A stretch of 64,000 bases of DNA from Aestuariibaculum sp. M13 (GTDB lineage Bacteria > Bacteroidota > Bacteroidia > Flavobacteriales > Flavobacteriaceae). The position numbers and the translations under genes were made by a program. Each line of letters opens with the position of its first letter. Positions within the stretch are counted from its first letter, which is position 1. Below, piece after piece: positions 23,274 to 32,715 of this stretch. The stretch is taken from the NCBI RefSeq assembly GCF_024723255.1, contig NZ_JANIAC010000002.1, positions 124,001 through 188,000 on the forward strand, written 5' to 3'. Under the pieces are notes generated by a model. The model did not search any database, was not told the origin of the DNA, and saw nothing but the letters and a program-made list of their open reading frames with translations.

Positions 23274-24179
23274 ATGGATATGAAACTTTTTAAAGCATTT
23301 CTGATTGTTTTTACTTGGCTTTTATCGAATTCACTATTAGCTCAGAATACAAAGGTTTATTCAAGAGATAAAGAGCAAATTTACCCCGAATATATTCAGG
23401 TAGATCGAAATATTCTGGTTGAGAGTTATTTTCAATTTATGGATTCACTTGTAACGGTATATGATTCTATAACAGCTTATACTTTAACGGAGCATCTTTT
23501 GGTTAGAAATAACCCGTGGATTATTGATACACTTCAAAATACCGATTATTACCGAATGAAAGCGAGAGATTCCTTTGTGTACAATCAAAAAAAGATGATT
23601 GTAATTCCAAAAGGAAATAGAATTAGGCTACCTGATTCACATACGGCAGATTCCCTTCAAAATGTATTTAATCACACTCAAATAGATATCAATATCCCTG
23701 AATTTAAACTTCGTATTTTTCACGATGCTGTTAAGATGTATGAGTTTCCTATTCGGGTAGGACGAAATGAAAAGAAGTTTCTTGAGATGTCAGGCAGAGA
23801 GGAGGATTTAAGAACTAAAACCGGAACGGGAAGTATTGTAGGTTATAATAAAGATCCGAGATATGCCAATCCTGCTAATAATCATGATTATACTGTAACC
23901 AGACGAGATGATAAAAAAATCACTTTAGTTCCGCAAATTCCGTTTATAGAAACCGAGCTAAATGGTATTAGATACGGACAAATGATTCACCCGACGACCA
24001 ATCCTGAGACTTTAGGGAAAGCATATTCTAATGGATGTATCGGTACTAAAGAGGCTGATGCCTGGGTGATTTATTATTATGCACCTATCAATACTAAAGT
24101 AACAATTAGATATGATTTGAGGGTTCTTAATGAGAATGGAGATATTGAAATTTTAAAAGATATTTATGGGTATCAATAA
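23274..24179 (+). CDS. L,D-transpeptidase (YkuD domain), exported
   Basis: The protein has 301 residues. A hydrophobic N terminus (FKAFLIVFTWLLSNSLLAQ) is a signal peptide. The catalytic YkuD domain covers roughly 135-285, with the His of MIHPTTNPETLG and catalytic C255 in SNGCIGT; Arg/Gly after it are kept in sense (GTKEAD). These enzymes make 3-3 peptidoglycan crosslinks or attach proteins to peptidoglycan in the periplasm, and 3-3 crosslinks often strengthen the wall under envelope stress. It is co-transcribed with the CBS gene. An ATG two codons downstream (23280) is an equally good start. Confidence 0.88.
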   Translation: MDMKLFKAFLIVFTWLLSNSLLAQNTKVYSRDKEQIYPEYIQVDRNILVESYFQFMDSLVTVYDSITAYTLTEHLLVRNNPWIIDTLQNTDYYRMKARDSFVYNQKKMIVIPKGNRIRLPDSHTADSLQNVFNHTQIDINIPEFKLRIFHDAVKMYEFPIRVGRNEKKFLEMSGREEDLRTKTGTGSIVGYNKDPRYANPANNHDYTVTRRDDKKITLVPQIPFIETELNGIRYGQMIHPTTNPETLGKAYSNGCIGTKEADAWVIYYYAPINTKVTIRYDLRVLNENGDIEILKDIYGYQ

Positions 24180-24214
24180 AAAAAAGCCTGATACTGTTAT
24201 CAGGCTTTTTTTTT
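24178..24214. terminator. Bidirectional terminator between convergent genes
   Basis: AAAAAGCCTGATA (24181-24193) / TATCAGGCTTTTT (24198-24210) with a 4-nt loop, preceded by A-run and followed by T-run. It separates the stress island from the glycan locus. Confidence 0.88.
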
Positions 24215-24227
24215 AAAAGAATATTAT

Positions 24228-25532
24228 TTATTCATGCTTTTTATAAACATGAGCACCATACCAGGCTATAAAACAAAAGCAAATAAGCGGTAAGACAAAC
24301 GAAAAGTTGATTTCTGAAACGCCTAAAACTGTTGTGTCGGCAACACCATGTCCGCCAAGGTCAATAATATCACCTTGAAGTTTTGGTAATAAAGCACCAC
24401 CTACAATAGCCATAACTAGTCCCGCTGACCCAATTTTTGATTCTTCCTCGGTTAAATCACCTAATGCAATTCCGTAAATTGTAGGGAACATTAAAGACAT
24501 AAAAAATGAAATCATAACAAGGAAATAAAGTCCAACAGAACCTTTTATAACAATTGCTCCTAAAACACATAAAGCGGCCAATAAGGCAAAAGACATTAAA
24601 AGTTTACCAGAGCTAACAAAACGTAACATGTATGTTCCAACAGCTCTTCCAACAGTAAACAGTATAAATGCTGCCATCTGATAATATCCGGCTGTGACGC
24701 TATCGACACCAATAGCCTCTGCATATTGATAAATATAGGTCCAGCACATAATCTGAGCACCTACATATAAAATTTGAGCTAAAACTCCTAGAATGTATTT
24801 TTTGTTTTTAGCCAAAATACCAAAGGTTTCTCCAATTTTTGGAGTATTTCCCTCATCTTTTGATTGTGGCATTTTACTAACTAAAAATAACACGAATACA
24901 GCAGAAATAACTAAACCTAAAACCACATAAGGGTTGCGAATCACTATTAAATCTGAGGTTCTTATTAATAGTTTAGAAGCTTCATCTAAAACACTAAAGT
25001 CAGCAATGTCATCTGATTGTAAATTTTTTAACACGAATTGTTGAGCGACTAATAACCCAATAATTAATCCAACAGGATTAAAGGCCTGTGCGAGATTTAA
25101 ACGTTGTGTAGCTGTTTCTTTAGCACCCATAGCTAAGGCATAAGGGTTGGCTGCGGTTTCTAAAAAGGCCAATCCGAAGGTTAAAATATAAAGACCCAAA
25201 CAGAAAAACCAAAACTTTTCGGTAATTGCAGCTGGATAAAATAATAAAGCGCCGGTCGCATAAAGAGCCAATCCAATTAAAATTCCAACTTTATAAGAGT
25301 ACTTTCTCATAAAAATGGCCGCTGGAAGCGCCATACAAAAATAACCACCGTAAAATGCCATTTGAACCCAGGCGGCTTGCGAGTTAGATAGTTCTAATAC
25401 TTTTTTGAAAGCTTGCACCATAGGGTCGGTTACGGCATTTGCAAAACCCCATAAAGCAAAAAGCGAAGTGACTAGAATAAATGGTACGAGCATTTTTTTC
25501 TCAACCACAGGAACGTGTTTAATTTCACTCAT
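24228..25532 (-). CDS. Sugar MFS transporter (FucP/NagP type)
   Basis: This is a 434-residue inner-membrane protein with 12 transmembrane helices. Features of the fucose:H+ symporter family: FALWGFANAVTDPMVQAFKK in helix 1, QMAFYGGYFCMALPAAIFMR, and LETAANPYALAMG in helix 5. Close relatives in Bacteroidetes include NagP (N-acetylglucosamine) and FucP (fucose), and the sequence alone does not decide between them. The locus yields fucose, GlcNAc and mannose; the nearby nagB-type gene makes GlcNAc a good guess and the adjacent GH29 makes fucose another. It is divergent from the sialidase-like gene, and both face a GTCGAAA box. Confidence 0.88.
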   Translation of the reverse strand: MSEIKHVPVVEKKMLVPFILVTSLFALWGFANAVTDPMVQAFKKVLELSNSQAAWVQMAFYGGYFCMALPAAIFMRKYSYKVGILIGLALYATGALLFYPAAITEKFWFFCLGLYILTFGLAFLETAANPYALAMGAKETATQRLNLAQAFNPVGLIIGLLVAQQFVLKNLQSDDIADFSVLDEASKLLIRTSDLIVIRNPYVVLGLVISAVFVLFLVSKMPQSKDEGNTPKIGETFGILAKNKKYILGVLAQILYVGAQIMCWTYIYQYAEAIGVDSVTAGYYQMAAFILFTVGRAVGTYMLRFVSSGKLLMSFALLAALCVLGAIVIKGSVGLYFLVMISFFMSLMFPTIYGIALGDLTEEESKIGSAGLVMAIVGGALLPKLQGDIIDLGGHGVADTTVLGVSEINFSFVLPLICFCFIAWYGAHVYKKHE

Positions 25533-25563
25533 GTTTAATATTTAGTTTAGTTTTTAATTGAAG

Positions 25564-25608
25564 GAAAAATAATTTTTTTGTTGACAATAATAAATATTTT
25601 TTCGACGA
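25564..25608 (-). promoter_or_regulatory. GTCGAAA box and -7 element of the MFS gene
   Basis: TTTTTTCGACGA (25597-25608) is an exact inverted copy of the box at 25675-25686, 78 nt apart centre to centre. On the minus strand GTCG starts at 25606, TATTTTTC (25571-25564) lies 35 nt further and the start codon 74 nt away. Confidence 0.5.
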
Positions 25609-25674
25609 GCGCTACTTTTAATTATCTAAATGTTATAAAGAATAATATTTCAAATAGGACTTTTAAAGACGCAT

Positions 25675-25718
25675 TCGTCGAAAAAAATGCAGAGCGTGAG
25701 CTATTTATGTTAATCTTG
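25675..25718 (+). promoter_or_regulatory. GTCGAAA box and -7 element of the sialidase-like gene
   Basis: TCGTCGAAAAAA (25675-25686) pairs as inverted repeat with the MFS-side copy. GTCG begins at 25677, TAATCTTG (25711-25718) follows after 34 nt and the start codon after 70 nt. Confidence 0.5.
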
Positions 25719-25746
25719 TTTATTCCGATAACACAAGGTTTTAAAA

Positions 25747-27645
25747 ATGAACACTAAAATAAAAATCACTCGCCCTAATTGTTTTAAACGTTTTAAAGCA
25801 GGTATCTTAGTAGTTGGGGTGTTTTTTGGAGGATTTCAAGTTGTATTTGGTCAAACGGGAAGTGTCTATGAACCTTTACGTTATGCTGGAGGGATACATA
25901 TAGATCGTTTTACACATGAAGGCGGTTTACGATATGCTATTGGCGTAGAAAATATTCAAACCATGAGAGCGAACAGAACGCATCCTGAATGGAGTGATGG
26001 TTTTGGATGGACCTATAATCACGCTTCAAATTTAGCGTATTGGAATGGGCAGTTTTTTCAGCAATATTTAAGTGGAGAATCAGATGAACATGTTCCTCCG
26101 GTTCAAACACTATTAATAACATCGAAGAATGGAAAAGAATGGAGTTTTCCTCAAGTTATTTTTCCACCATATCAAGCGCCTAAAGGTGTGGCATTGCAAG
26201 AAGGAGCTACTGGGTATATGATGCATCAGCGTATGGGTTTTTATGTGGCGCCAAACGGACGGTTTTTAACCCTCGCATTTTATGGGCATTCCGAAAATCC
26301 GTTTAGAGAAAATGGGATTGGTAGGGTTGTTAGAGAAATATATAAAGACGGTAGCTTCGGACCAATTTATTTCATTCGTTATGATAGTCAGACAAAATGG
26401 AATGAAACCAATACGTCTTATCCATTTTATAAAACCTCTAAAGACAAAGGTTTTATTAAGGCTTGTGAGGCACTACTTAGCAATAAGTTACAAACCTTGC
26501 AATGGTTTGAAGAAGATAATGGTGATGATGGTTTTTATTCATTTAACAAAGGAGAGCAGGCGTTTTCATGGTATCATAGAAAAGATGGTAAGGTTGTAGG
26601 GCTATGGAAAAAGTCTTATGCAGCCTTGTCTGATGATGAAGGAGAAACTTTTTCAAATCCCGTTAAGGCAAAAACCTTAATTATGTCTGGAGGAAAAGTA
26701 TGGGGGCAGCAAACTGATGACGGAAAATATGCGATGTCTTATAATCCTATAGACCAAACACAATATCGTTTCCCGATGGCTTTGGTGACAAGTGATGATG
26801 GAATTGTTTATGATAACTTATTGTTAGTGCAGGGAGAAGTGCCACCGCGTCGTTTTTTTGGAAGATGGAAGGATTTCGGACCGTGCTATATGCGTGGAAT
26901 TTCAGAAGGAAATGGAAATCCACCCGGCGATGATATGTGGATGACTTATAGTATGAACAAGGAGGATATTTGGATGTCTCGTATACCGGTTCCTGTTAAA
27001 TATGTTGTAGAAGAAGACATTCATGATGATTTTGAAAACATGAAAGAGGGAGGGCACATTATAGATTGGAATACGTATTCACCAAAATGGGCTCCGGTAA
27101 GTTTGATTAAAGAAAATAGAGGCAATCAATGCTTGCAACTAATTGATGAAGATTATTACGATTATAGCCGTGCTATTCGCATTTTTAAAGAAGGAACTCA
27201 GGTAAGCGTAAGTTTTAAACTGAAATTGGAAAGTGTTGACACGACGCAGTTTGATATTGATATTACAGATCGATATGGCAATCGACCAGTTCAAATATCT
27301 ATAGATAAAAACGGAGTTTTAAATGCTTCTAAAGGCTCTAACATGAAGTCTATATTGAAGTTGGACCTAAGGAAATGGTACAATATAAAAATAGTGATGA
27401 ATACTGCTGGATTAGGAAGTTATTCGTTGTTTGTTAATGAGGAACAGGTTTTAACGGAAGTTTCAACTGTTATGGCGGTTAAATCTGTAGAAAGAATATC
27501 TTTTAGAACCGGAGCATATAGAGACATTCCTAATAGAGAAACACCTAACGAAGTGAAATATCCTCCGCTTGAAAATGCAGATGAGAAACAAAATAAATCT
27601 ATGTATTTAATTGACGATGTGTTCATCTCATCCGAATTGAAATAA
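25747..27645 (+). CDS. Exported sialidase-fold (beta-propeller) protein with C-terminal jelly-roll domain
   Basis: The protein has 632 residues. A signal peptide lies at about 20-36 (ending VVFGQ). Residues about 40-415 form repeated strands with Asp-box-like units (TSKNGKEWSFP, ALSDDEGETFSNP, VTSDDGIVYDN), the hallmark of six- or seven-bladed sialidase-type propellers. Residues about 425-632 are a concanavalin/LamG-like domain (DDFENMKEGG, YSLFVNEEQVL). Motifs HQRMGFYVAP and PPRRFFGRWKDFG supply conserved His/Arg that could be catalytic, but the classical sialidase Arg triad and FRIP motif are not seen. It may be a glycosidase of a propeller family such as GH145-like proteins. The substrate is unknown; being in the N-glycan locus suggests a capping sugar. 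Confidence 0.6.
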   Translation: MNTKIKITRPNCFKRFKAGILVVGVFFGGFQVVFGQTGSVYEPLRYAGGIHIDRFTHEGGLRYAIGVENIQTMRANRTHPEWSDGFGWTYNHASNLAYWNGQFFQQYLSGESDEHVPPVQTLLITSKNGKEWSFPQVIFPPYQAPKGVALQEGATGYMMHQRMGFYVAPNGRFLTLAFYGHSENPFRENGIGRVVREIYKDGSFGPIYFIRYDSQTKWNETNTSYPFYKTSKDKGFIKACEALLSNKLQTLQWFEEDNGDDGFYSFNKGEQAFSWYHRKDGKVVGLWKKSYAALSDDEGETFSNPVKAKTLIMSGGKVWGQQTDDGKYAMSYNPIDQTQYRFPMALVTSDDGIVYDNLLLVQGEVPPRRFFGRWKDFGPCYMRGISEGNGNPPGDDMWMTYSMNKEDIWMSRIPVPVKYVVEEDIHDDFENMKEGGHIIDWNTYSPKWAPVSLIKENRGNQCLQLIDEDYYDYSRAIRIFKEGTQVSVSFKLKLESVDTTQFDIDITDRYGNRPVQISIDKNGVLNASKGSNMKSILKLDLRKWYNIKIVMNTAGLGSYSLFVNEEQVLTEVSTVMAVKSVERISFRTGAYRDIPNRETPNEVKYPPLENADEKQNKSMYLIDDVFISSELK

Positions 27646-27675
27646 TCTTACTGAACATAACTAAAAACTTAAATA

Positions 27676-29781
27676 ATGAATTACAAAGGCTTATTGATTA
27701 TTATGCTAGCATTTATTCAACTATACAGTTGTAAAGACGCAGTTGCGCAGCCAAAAGCATATGGTCCAACACCTTCTGAAAAACAATTGAAATGGCATGA
27801 AATGGAGTTTTACGCCTTCGTCCATTTTTCTTTAAACACCTTTACTAATAAAGAATGGGGTTACGGAGATGAATCTCCTGAATTATTTAATCCAACAGAA
27901 TTGGATGCCAAACAATGGGCTAGAGTAGCAAAGGAAGCGGGTATGAAAGGGATTATCATAACAGCAAAGCATCACGACGGATTTTGTTTGTGGCCATCAG
28001 AATACACAGAGCGTTCTGTTAAAAATTCACCATGGAAAGATGGTAAAGGCGATGTAGTTAAAGAGTTGGCTGAAGCTTGTAAGGAATATGGTTTAAAACT
28101 AGGTATCTATTTATCGCCATGGGATAGGAATCACCCAGGTTACGGAAAAGAAGAGTATATCACATATTTCAGAAATCAGTTAAAGGAATTGTTAACCAAT
28201 TACGGTGATGTTTTCGAGATGTGGTTTGATGGAGCTAATGGTGGTGATGGTTATTACGGAGGAGCTAATGAAACAAGAAAAATAAATACTTTAGAGTATT
28301 ACGACTGGGATGAAACCTATAAAATGATTTACGATATTTCTCCCAACACTTTGGTTTGGGGTATTGGGCCATCAGAAGCACGTTGGATAGGGAATGAAAG
28401 AGGAAGAGCAGGAAAAACCAATTGGTGTTTATTACGACAAAAAGATGAGTTAGCGGGAAAAGTCCATTATTCCGAATTTATGAATGGCCATGAAGACGGT
28501 GAAAAATGGGTACCAGGAGAAGCCGATGTATCAATTCGTCCGGGGTGGTTTTATCATGAATCTGAAGACGATAAAGTCAGACCACTAGAAGAAATGGTGG
28601 ATATCTATTACGAGTCGATTGGAAGAAATGCAAATCTGTTACTTAATCTTCCAGTAGATAAGCGCGGACTTGTTAATGAAAATGACATAGCCAGATTAAA
28701 GGAACTTACCGCGGTAATTAAAGCAGATTTCAAAGAAGAACTTTTAGCGAACAGTAAAGTTTCAGCTGATAATATTCGAGGTAATAGCGAAACATATTCC
28801 ACAGACAACTTAGTAGATGATAATAAAGAAACCTATTGGGCTACTGATGATAGTATAAGCACAGCTTCAGTTCTATTTGAATTTGAAAGACCAACGAAAT
28901 TAAATCGATTAGAATTTCAGGAGTATATTAAGTTAGGTCAGCGAGTAAAAGCATTTAATGTTGAAGTTAAAGTAAACGGCAAGTGGGAAACTATAGCAAG
29001 CGAAACCACTATTGGTTACAAGAGGATTTTACGTTTACCAAGAGTGAAAGCAGAAGCTCTTAGGGTAAATTTTACAGAGTCTAAATCAAGTTTAGTTATT
29101 TCTGCAATTAAAGCATATAACGCACCAACTTTAGTAACCATGCCTAAAGTTACGCGTGATAAATCAGGAGAGATAACTGTTGAAGCTGAAGGCGATAATA
29201 TAATTTACTATACCCTGGACGGAACGGAGCCAACAGTAGATAGTCAACTTTATTCAAAATCCATTAAAGCGCCACAGGCGGTTACATTAAAAGTTATGTC
29301 TTATAATGAAGAAGAAGGTGTAAGTAGTAAGGTGAAAACTGTAAATTATGGAAAGGCTAAAGGAAAATGGAAAGTGATTTCCAGTTCAGCAAAGGACTTT
29401 AAATCTGCAGACAGAACTATTGATGGTGATAGAAATACATTTTGGACTTTTGGAGAAAACAATCCAGATAACCCACAAGAAATTGTAATTGATATGACAG
29501 AGACTTTAAGTATTAAGGGGTTTTCTTATTTTCCTAAGCAGTTGGGGCATGATTTAAATTTAATTTCTCAATACGAGTTTTATACAAGCACAGATAATAA
29601 ACTCTGGGTAAAACAATCTGAGGGAGAGTTTTCCAACATTAAGAATAATCCGGTAGAGCAATTAAAAACATTTAATAGTGTAAAGGCTCGTTACATAAAA
29701 TTTGTTGCAAAATCAGGGATTGATGACAAGCATATTTTTTCAATAGCTGAATTAGATGTACAGGAAACATTAGAAAACTAA
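27676..29781 (+). CDS. GH29 alpha-L-fucosidase with FN3-like and F5/8-C domains
   Basis: The protein has 701 residues and is exported (hydrophobic start with YSCKD, a lipobox-like Cys at about 19). The GH29 barrel (about 30-345) has the substrate-binding HFSLNTFTNKEWG and TAKHHDGFCLW and the nucleophile D185 in MWFDGANG. After it come an F5/8 type C (discoidin) domain (about 350-490), a chitobiase-type C-terminal module (IIYYTLDGTEPTVDS, about 510-560) and a second discoidin domain (about 565-695). The architecture is that of subfamily B enzymes, which remove alpha-1,3/4-linked fucose. It works in the periplasm or on the cell surface, and follows the sialidase-like gene by 30 nt in the same operon. 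Confidence 0.9.
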   Translation: MNYKGLLIIMLAFIQLYSCKDAVAQPKAYGPTPSEKQLKWHEMEFYAFVHFSLNTFTNKEWGYGDESPELFNPTELDAKQWARVAKEAGMKGIIITAKHHDGFCLWPSEYTERSVKNSPWKDGKGDVVKELAEACKEYGLKLGIYLSPWDRNHPGYGKEEYITYFRNQLKELLTNYGDVFEMWFDGANGGDGYYGGANETRKINTLEYYDWDETYKMIYDISPNTLVWGIGPSEARWIGNERGRAGKTNWCLLRQKDELAGKVHYSEFMNGHEDGEKWVPGEADVSIRPGWFYHESEDDKVRPLEEMVDIYYESIGRNANLLLNLPVDKRGLVNENDIARLKELTAVIKADFKEELLANSKVSADNIRGNSETYSTDNLVDDNKETYWATDDSISTASVLFEFERPTKLNRLEFQEYIKLGQRVKAFNVEVKVNGKWETIASETTIGYKRILRLPRVKAEALRVNFTESKSSLVISAIKAYNAPTLVTMPKVTRDKSGEITVEAEGDNIIYYTLDGTEPTVDSQLYSKSIKAPQAVTLKVMSYNEEEGVSSKVKTVNYGKAKGKWKVISSSAKDFKSADRTIDGDRNTFWTFGENNPDNPQEIVIDMTETLSIKGFSYFPKQLGHDLNLISQYEFYTSTDNKLWVKQSEGEFSNIKNNPVEQLKTFNSVKARYIKFVAKSGIDDKHIFSIAELDVQETLEN

Positions 29782-29836
29782 ATTCTCCTGTTAGGTATTT
29801 AAAAATATTTCCTTTGGAGCAGTTCTGTTGTTATTA

Positions 29837-29879
29837 GTCGAAATTATAAAAACAAAACAGATTGTAATAGGTAACTTAG
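29837..29879 (+). promoter_or_regulatory. GTCGAAA box and -7 element of the nagB-type gene
   Basis: GTCGAAATTA starts at 29837, TAACTTAG lies at 29872-29879 (35 nt on) and the start codon at 29907 (70 nt). This is the same spacing as at the MFS and sialidase-like genes, though the A-tract is broken. Confidence 0.4.
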
Positions 29880-29906
29880 ATAACCATCATTTAATTAGTA
29901 ATCGAC

Positions 29907-31844
29907 ATGTTTATGATTAATACGGTAATAAATAAATCTAAGGAAATAAGTTACAGCGAGGCTGGTAAGTTTGAAGAAACGCGATTTGAAAAAATTCACA
30001 ATGTTATTTTTGAATCGTCGCAAGAAGCATCGGTTTTAGTAGCACACGAAATAGCAAACTTAATTCGTCGTAAAGAAGAATTAGACGAAGTCTGTGTGTT
30101 AGGGTTGGCAACTGGTTCTTCACCTGTAAAGGTGTATGAGGAATTGGTAAGAATGCACCGTGAGGAAGGATTGAGTTTTAAAAATGTGGTAACTTTTAAC
30201 TTAGATGAGTATTATCCTTTGGATAAAGATAATATTCAGAGTTACTATTATTTTATGCATGATCATCTTTTTAATCATGTCGATATTTTACATGAGAATA
30301 TAAATATTCCAGATGGTACTGTAAGTGATCAGGACTTGCATCAGTATTGTATTGATTATGAAATGAAAATTCAATCTTATGGAGGTATCGATTTTCAGTT
30401 GTTAGGAATAGGAAGAACAGGACATATCGGATTTAATGAGCCAGGTTCTCATATAAATTCAGGAACCAGAGCTATTAATTTAGATTATATAACGCGAGTA
30501 GATGCAGCTCCTGCTTTTTTAGGCTTAAAAAATGTACCTAGAAAGGCAATAACAATGGGAGTAGGAACGGTAAGGAAAGCCAAACGCATTGTACTTTTAG
30601 CTTGGGGTATCAATAAAGCGGGTATTGTTAAGGAAGCCATAGAAGGAGAAATATCTTCACACGTTCCTGCTACATATTTACAAGAACATAATAATACCAC
30701 ATTTGTACTTGATGTTGAAGCGTCGTATGAGTTAACAAGGGTAAAAACGCCTTGGTTGGTGAAATCCTGTCGATGGAATGATGAATTGAAGTGTAAAGCC
30801 GTAATTTGGTTAAGTGAGCTAACGGGAAAACCATTTTTAAAACTTACGGACAAGGATTATAATGATAATGGAATGTCCAGCATATTAACCGAAGAAGGTT
30901 CTGCTTATAATTTGAACATAAAAATGTTTAATAAAATGCAGCATACCATTACAGGTTGGCCAGGAGGAAAACCAAATGTGGATGATAGTTGCAGACCAGA
31001 ACGTTCCGAGCCAGCTAAAAAGCGAGTGATTATTTTCAGTCCGCACCCAGATGATGATGTCATATCTATGGGCGGAACCTTTGCGAGATTAGTAGAGCAA
31101 GGGCATGAAGTTCACGTGGCATATCAAACTTCAGGAAATATAGCAGTGTCTAATGAGGAAGCCTTAAAATTTGTAGAAGTTTCTAAAGTGTTGAATTCAG
31201 ATTCAGCCGAAGTAGATAGTATTATTCATTTTTTAAAGAATAAATCTCAAAATGATATAGATACTCTTGAGGTAAGAAAATTAAAAACTACAATTAGAAA
31301 ATGTGAGTCTTTAGCGGCTACAAGATATGTAGGTTTATCAGACGATAATGTTCACTTTTTAGAACTTCCGTTTTATGAGACAGGAACCATAAAAAAAGGG
31401 AAACTTACTGAAGTGGATATTAAAATTATGTGCGATTTAATAGATGATATTAAGCCTCATCAAATTTATGCAGCAGGTGATTTGGCAGATCCACACGGAA
31501 CTCATAAAGTGTGTTTAGATGCTTTGTTTGAAGCTTTAAAAATATTAAAGCCAGAAAGTTATATGAACGATTGCTGGGTATGGTTATATCGTGGTGCATG
31601 GCACGAATGGGAACCTTACCAGATAGATATGGCTGTTCCTATGAGTCCGGATCAGGTGCTTAAAAAACGTCAGTCGATATTCTATCACCAATCACAAAAA
31701 GATGGTGTCATGTTTCAAGGTGATGATAATCGTGAGTTTTGGGTACGTGCCGAAGATAGAAATCGCGAAACAGCAAAAAAATATAAAGACCTTGGTTTAG
31801 CAGATTACGAGGCAATAGAAGCGTTTAAACGCTTCTATTTTTAA
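29907..31844 (+). CDS. nagB: Glucosamine-6-phosphate deaminase fused to PIG-L (LmbE) deacetylase domain
   Basis: The protein has 645 residues and is cytoplasmic. The NagB domain (about 30-300) has ATGSSPVKVYEELVRMHRE, the catalytic NLDEYYPL and GIGRTGHIGFNEPGSH; it converts glucosamine-6-phosphate to fructose-6-phosphate and ammonia. The C-terminal half (about 370-600) is a PIG-L/LmbE domain with zinc motif HPDDD (380-384) and a later DPHGTH segment; such enzymes remove N-acetyl groups from GlcNAc-type sugars. Long NagB-PIG-L fusions are common in Bacteroidetes. No separate nagA is in the window, so the second domain might deacetylate GlcNAc-6-phosphate, which is inference. ATG at 29913 is an alternative start. 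It has its own GTCGAAA-type promoter. Confidence 0.92.
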   Translation: MFMINTVINKSKEISYSEAGKFEETRFEKIHNVIFESSQEASVLVAHEIANLIRRKEELDEVCVLGLATGSSPVKVYEELVRMHREEGLSFKNVVTFNLDEYYPLDKDNIQSYYYFMHDHLFNHVDILHENINIPDGTVSDQDLHQYCIDYEMKIQSYGGIDFQLLGIGRTGHIGFNEPGSHINSGTRAINLDYITRVDAAPAFLGLKNVPRKAITMGVGTVRKAKRIVLLAWGINKAGIVKEAIEGEISSHVPATYLQEHNNTTFVLDVEASYELTRVKTPWLVKSCRWNDELKCKAVIWLSELTGKPFLKLTDKDYNDNGMSSILTEEGSAYNLNIKMFNKMQHTITGWPGGKPNVDDSCRPERSEPAKKRVIIFSPHPDDDVISMGGTFARLVEQGHEVHVAYQTSGNIAVSNEEALKFVEVSKVLNSDSAEVDSIIHFLKNKSQNDIDTLEVRKLKTTIRKCESLAATRYVGLSDDNVHFLELPFYETGTIKKGKLTEVDIKIMCDLIDDIKPHQIYAAGDLADPHGTHKVCLDALFEALKILKPESYMNDCWVWLYRGAWHEWEPYQIDMAVPMSPDQVLKKRQSIFYHQSQKDGVMFQGDDNREFWVRAEDRNRETAKKYKDLGLADYEAIEAFKRFYF

Positions 31845-31909
31845 AAGTTAAGAACGAACTCATTATAGTTTTTTATTGTTTAGTTTATGTTATTTGAGTT
31901 TGGTTAATT

Positions 31910-31955
31910 AGATGGTTGTTTCTATTGAATTAGAGGTAACCATCTTCCTTTTTAT
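31910..31955 (+). terminator. Terminator after the nagB-type gene
   Basis: AGATGGTT (31910-31917) / AACCATCT (31938-31945) followed by TCCTTTTTAT. It lies between two convergent genes, the nagB fusion and the LytTR regulator. Confidence 0.6.
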
Positions 31956-31962
31956 AAACATA

Positions 31963-32676
31963 CTAAACAGAAGCGTCTAAAATTTTTTGCTTTACTTCAT
32001 CAATATAAGAGCGTCCAATAACATATCTTAAACCTTCAATTTCCACACTATTTCCCTCTAAAGCATCAATTTTGTCGATAGCTACAGTGTAAGATCTGTG
32101 AATTCTAATAAAATCGCCTGGAGGCAGTAAGTTTGTAAAATCCTTTAAGGTATAATGGACGATGTAAGAGCCAGAAAATGTTTTTATTTTTAAGTAATCC
32201 TTTAAACTTTCAATGATTAAAATTTCATTAAGAAAAATTTTCTTCATTTTCTTTTTGTCTATTTTAATAAAGATAAAAGGAGTTTCTTTATTAGCGCTAA
32301 CCGGTATTTTTTTTGCGTTTTCAAGACGTTTGGTAATTTTATTTAAGGTTTTCATAAACCTAGGCATTTCAATAGGCTTTACCAGATAGTCTAAAACATC
32401 TAACTCATAAGTTTCCAAGGCATATTCATCATAAGCACTGGTAATAATAATTAATGGTGGATTTTCTAAGCTTTTTATGAAATTAATACCATCAAGAACA
32501 GGCATATTAATATCAAGAAAAATAACATCAACATTGTTGTTTTTAAGAAAATTTAATCCATCGATCGCATTGTTAAAAGTTTCTGCGATTTCATAATTAT
32601 CTATTTGCTCAAGATAATTTTTAATCACATTTACAGCTAACGGCTCGTCATCAATTATCAAGCATTTAATTTTCAT
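31963..32676 (-). CDS. LytTR-family response regulator
   Basis: The protein has 237 residues. The receiver domain (1-120) has D9-D10 and phospho-acceptor D55 (VIFLDINMPVLDG), with K104-region VKPIEMPRF. The LytTR DNA-binding domain (about 135-235) is recognised from FIFIKIDKKKMKKIFLNEIL, IIESLKDYLKIKT and FIRIHRSYTVAIDKIDAL. LytTR regulators bind direct repeats upstream of target promoters as dimers. The kinase gene lies 39 nt upstream in the same operon. Location in the middle of the glycan locus makes it a candidate local regulator; most Bacteroidetes loci of this type use a hybrid two-component protein or ECF sigma factor instead. Confidence 0.92.
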   Translation of the reverse strand: MKIKCLIIDDEPLAVNVIKNYLEQIDNYEIAETFNNAIDGLNFLKNNNVDVIFLDINMPVLDGINFIKSLENPPLIIITSAYDEYALETYELDVLDYLVKPIEMPRFMKTLNKITKRLENAKKIPVSANKETPFIFIKIDKKKMKKIFLNEILIIESLKDYLKIKTFSGSYIVHYTLKDFTNLLPPGDFIRIHRSYTVAIDKIDALEGNSVEIEGLRYVIGRSYIDEVKQKILDASV

Positions 32677-32715
32677 AGTTTGTTTGGTCGTAGTTTTTAG
32701 TTTTGTAATAGTTTG

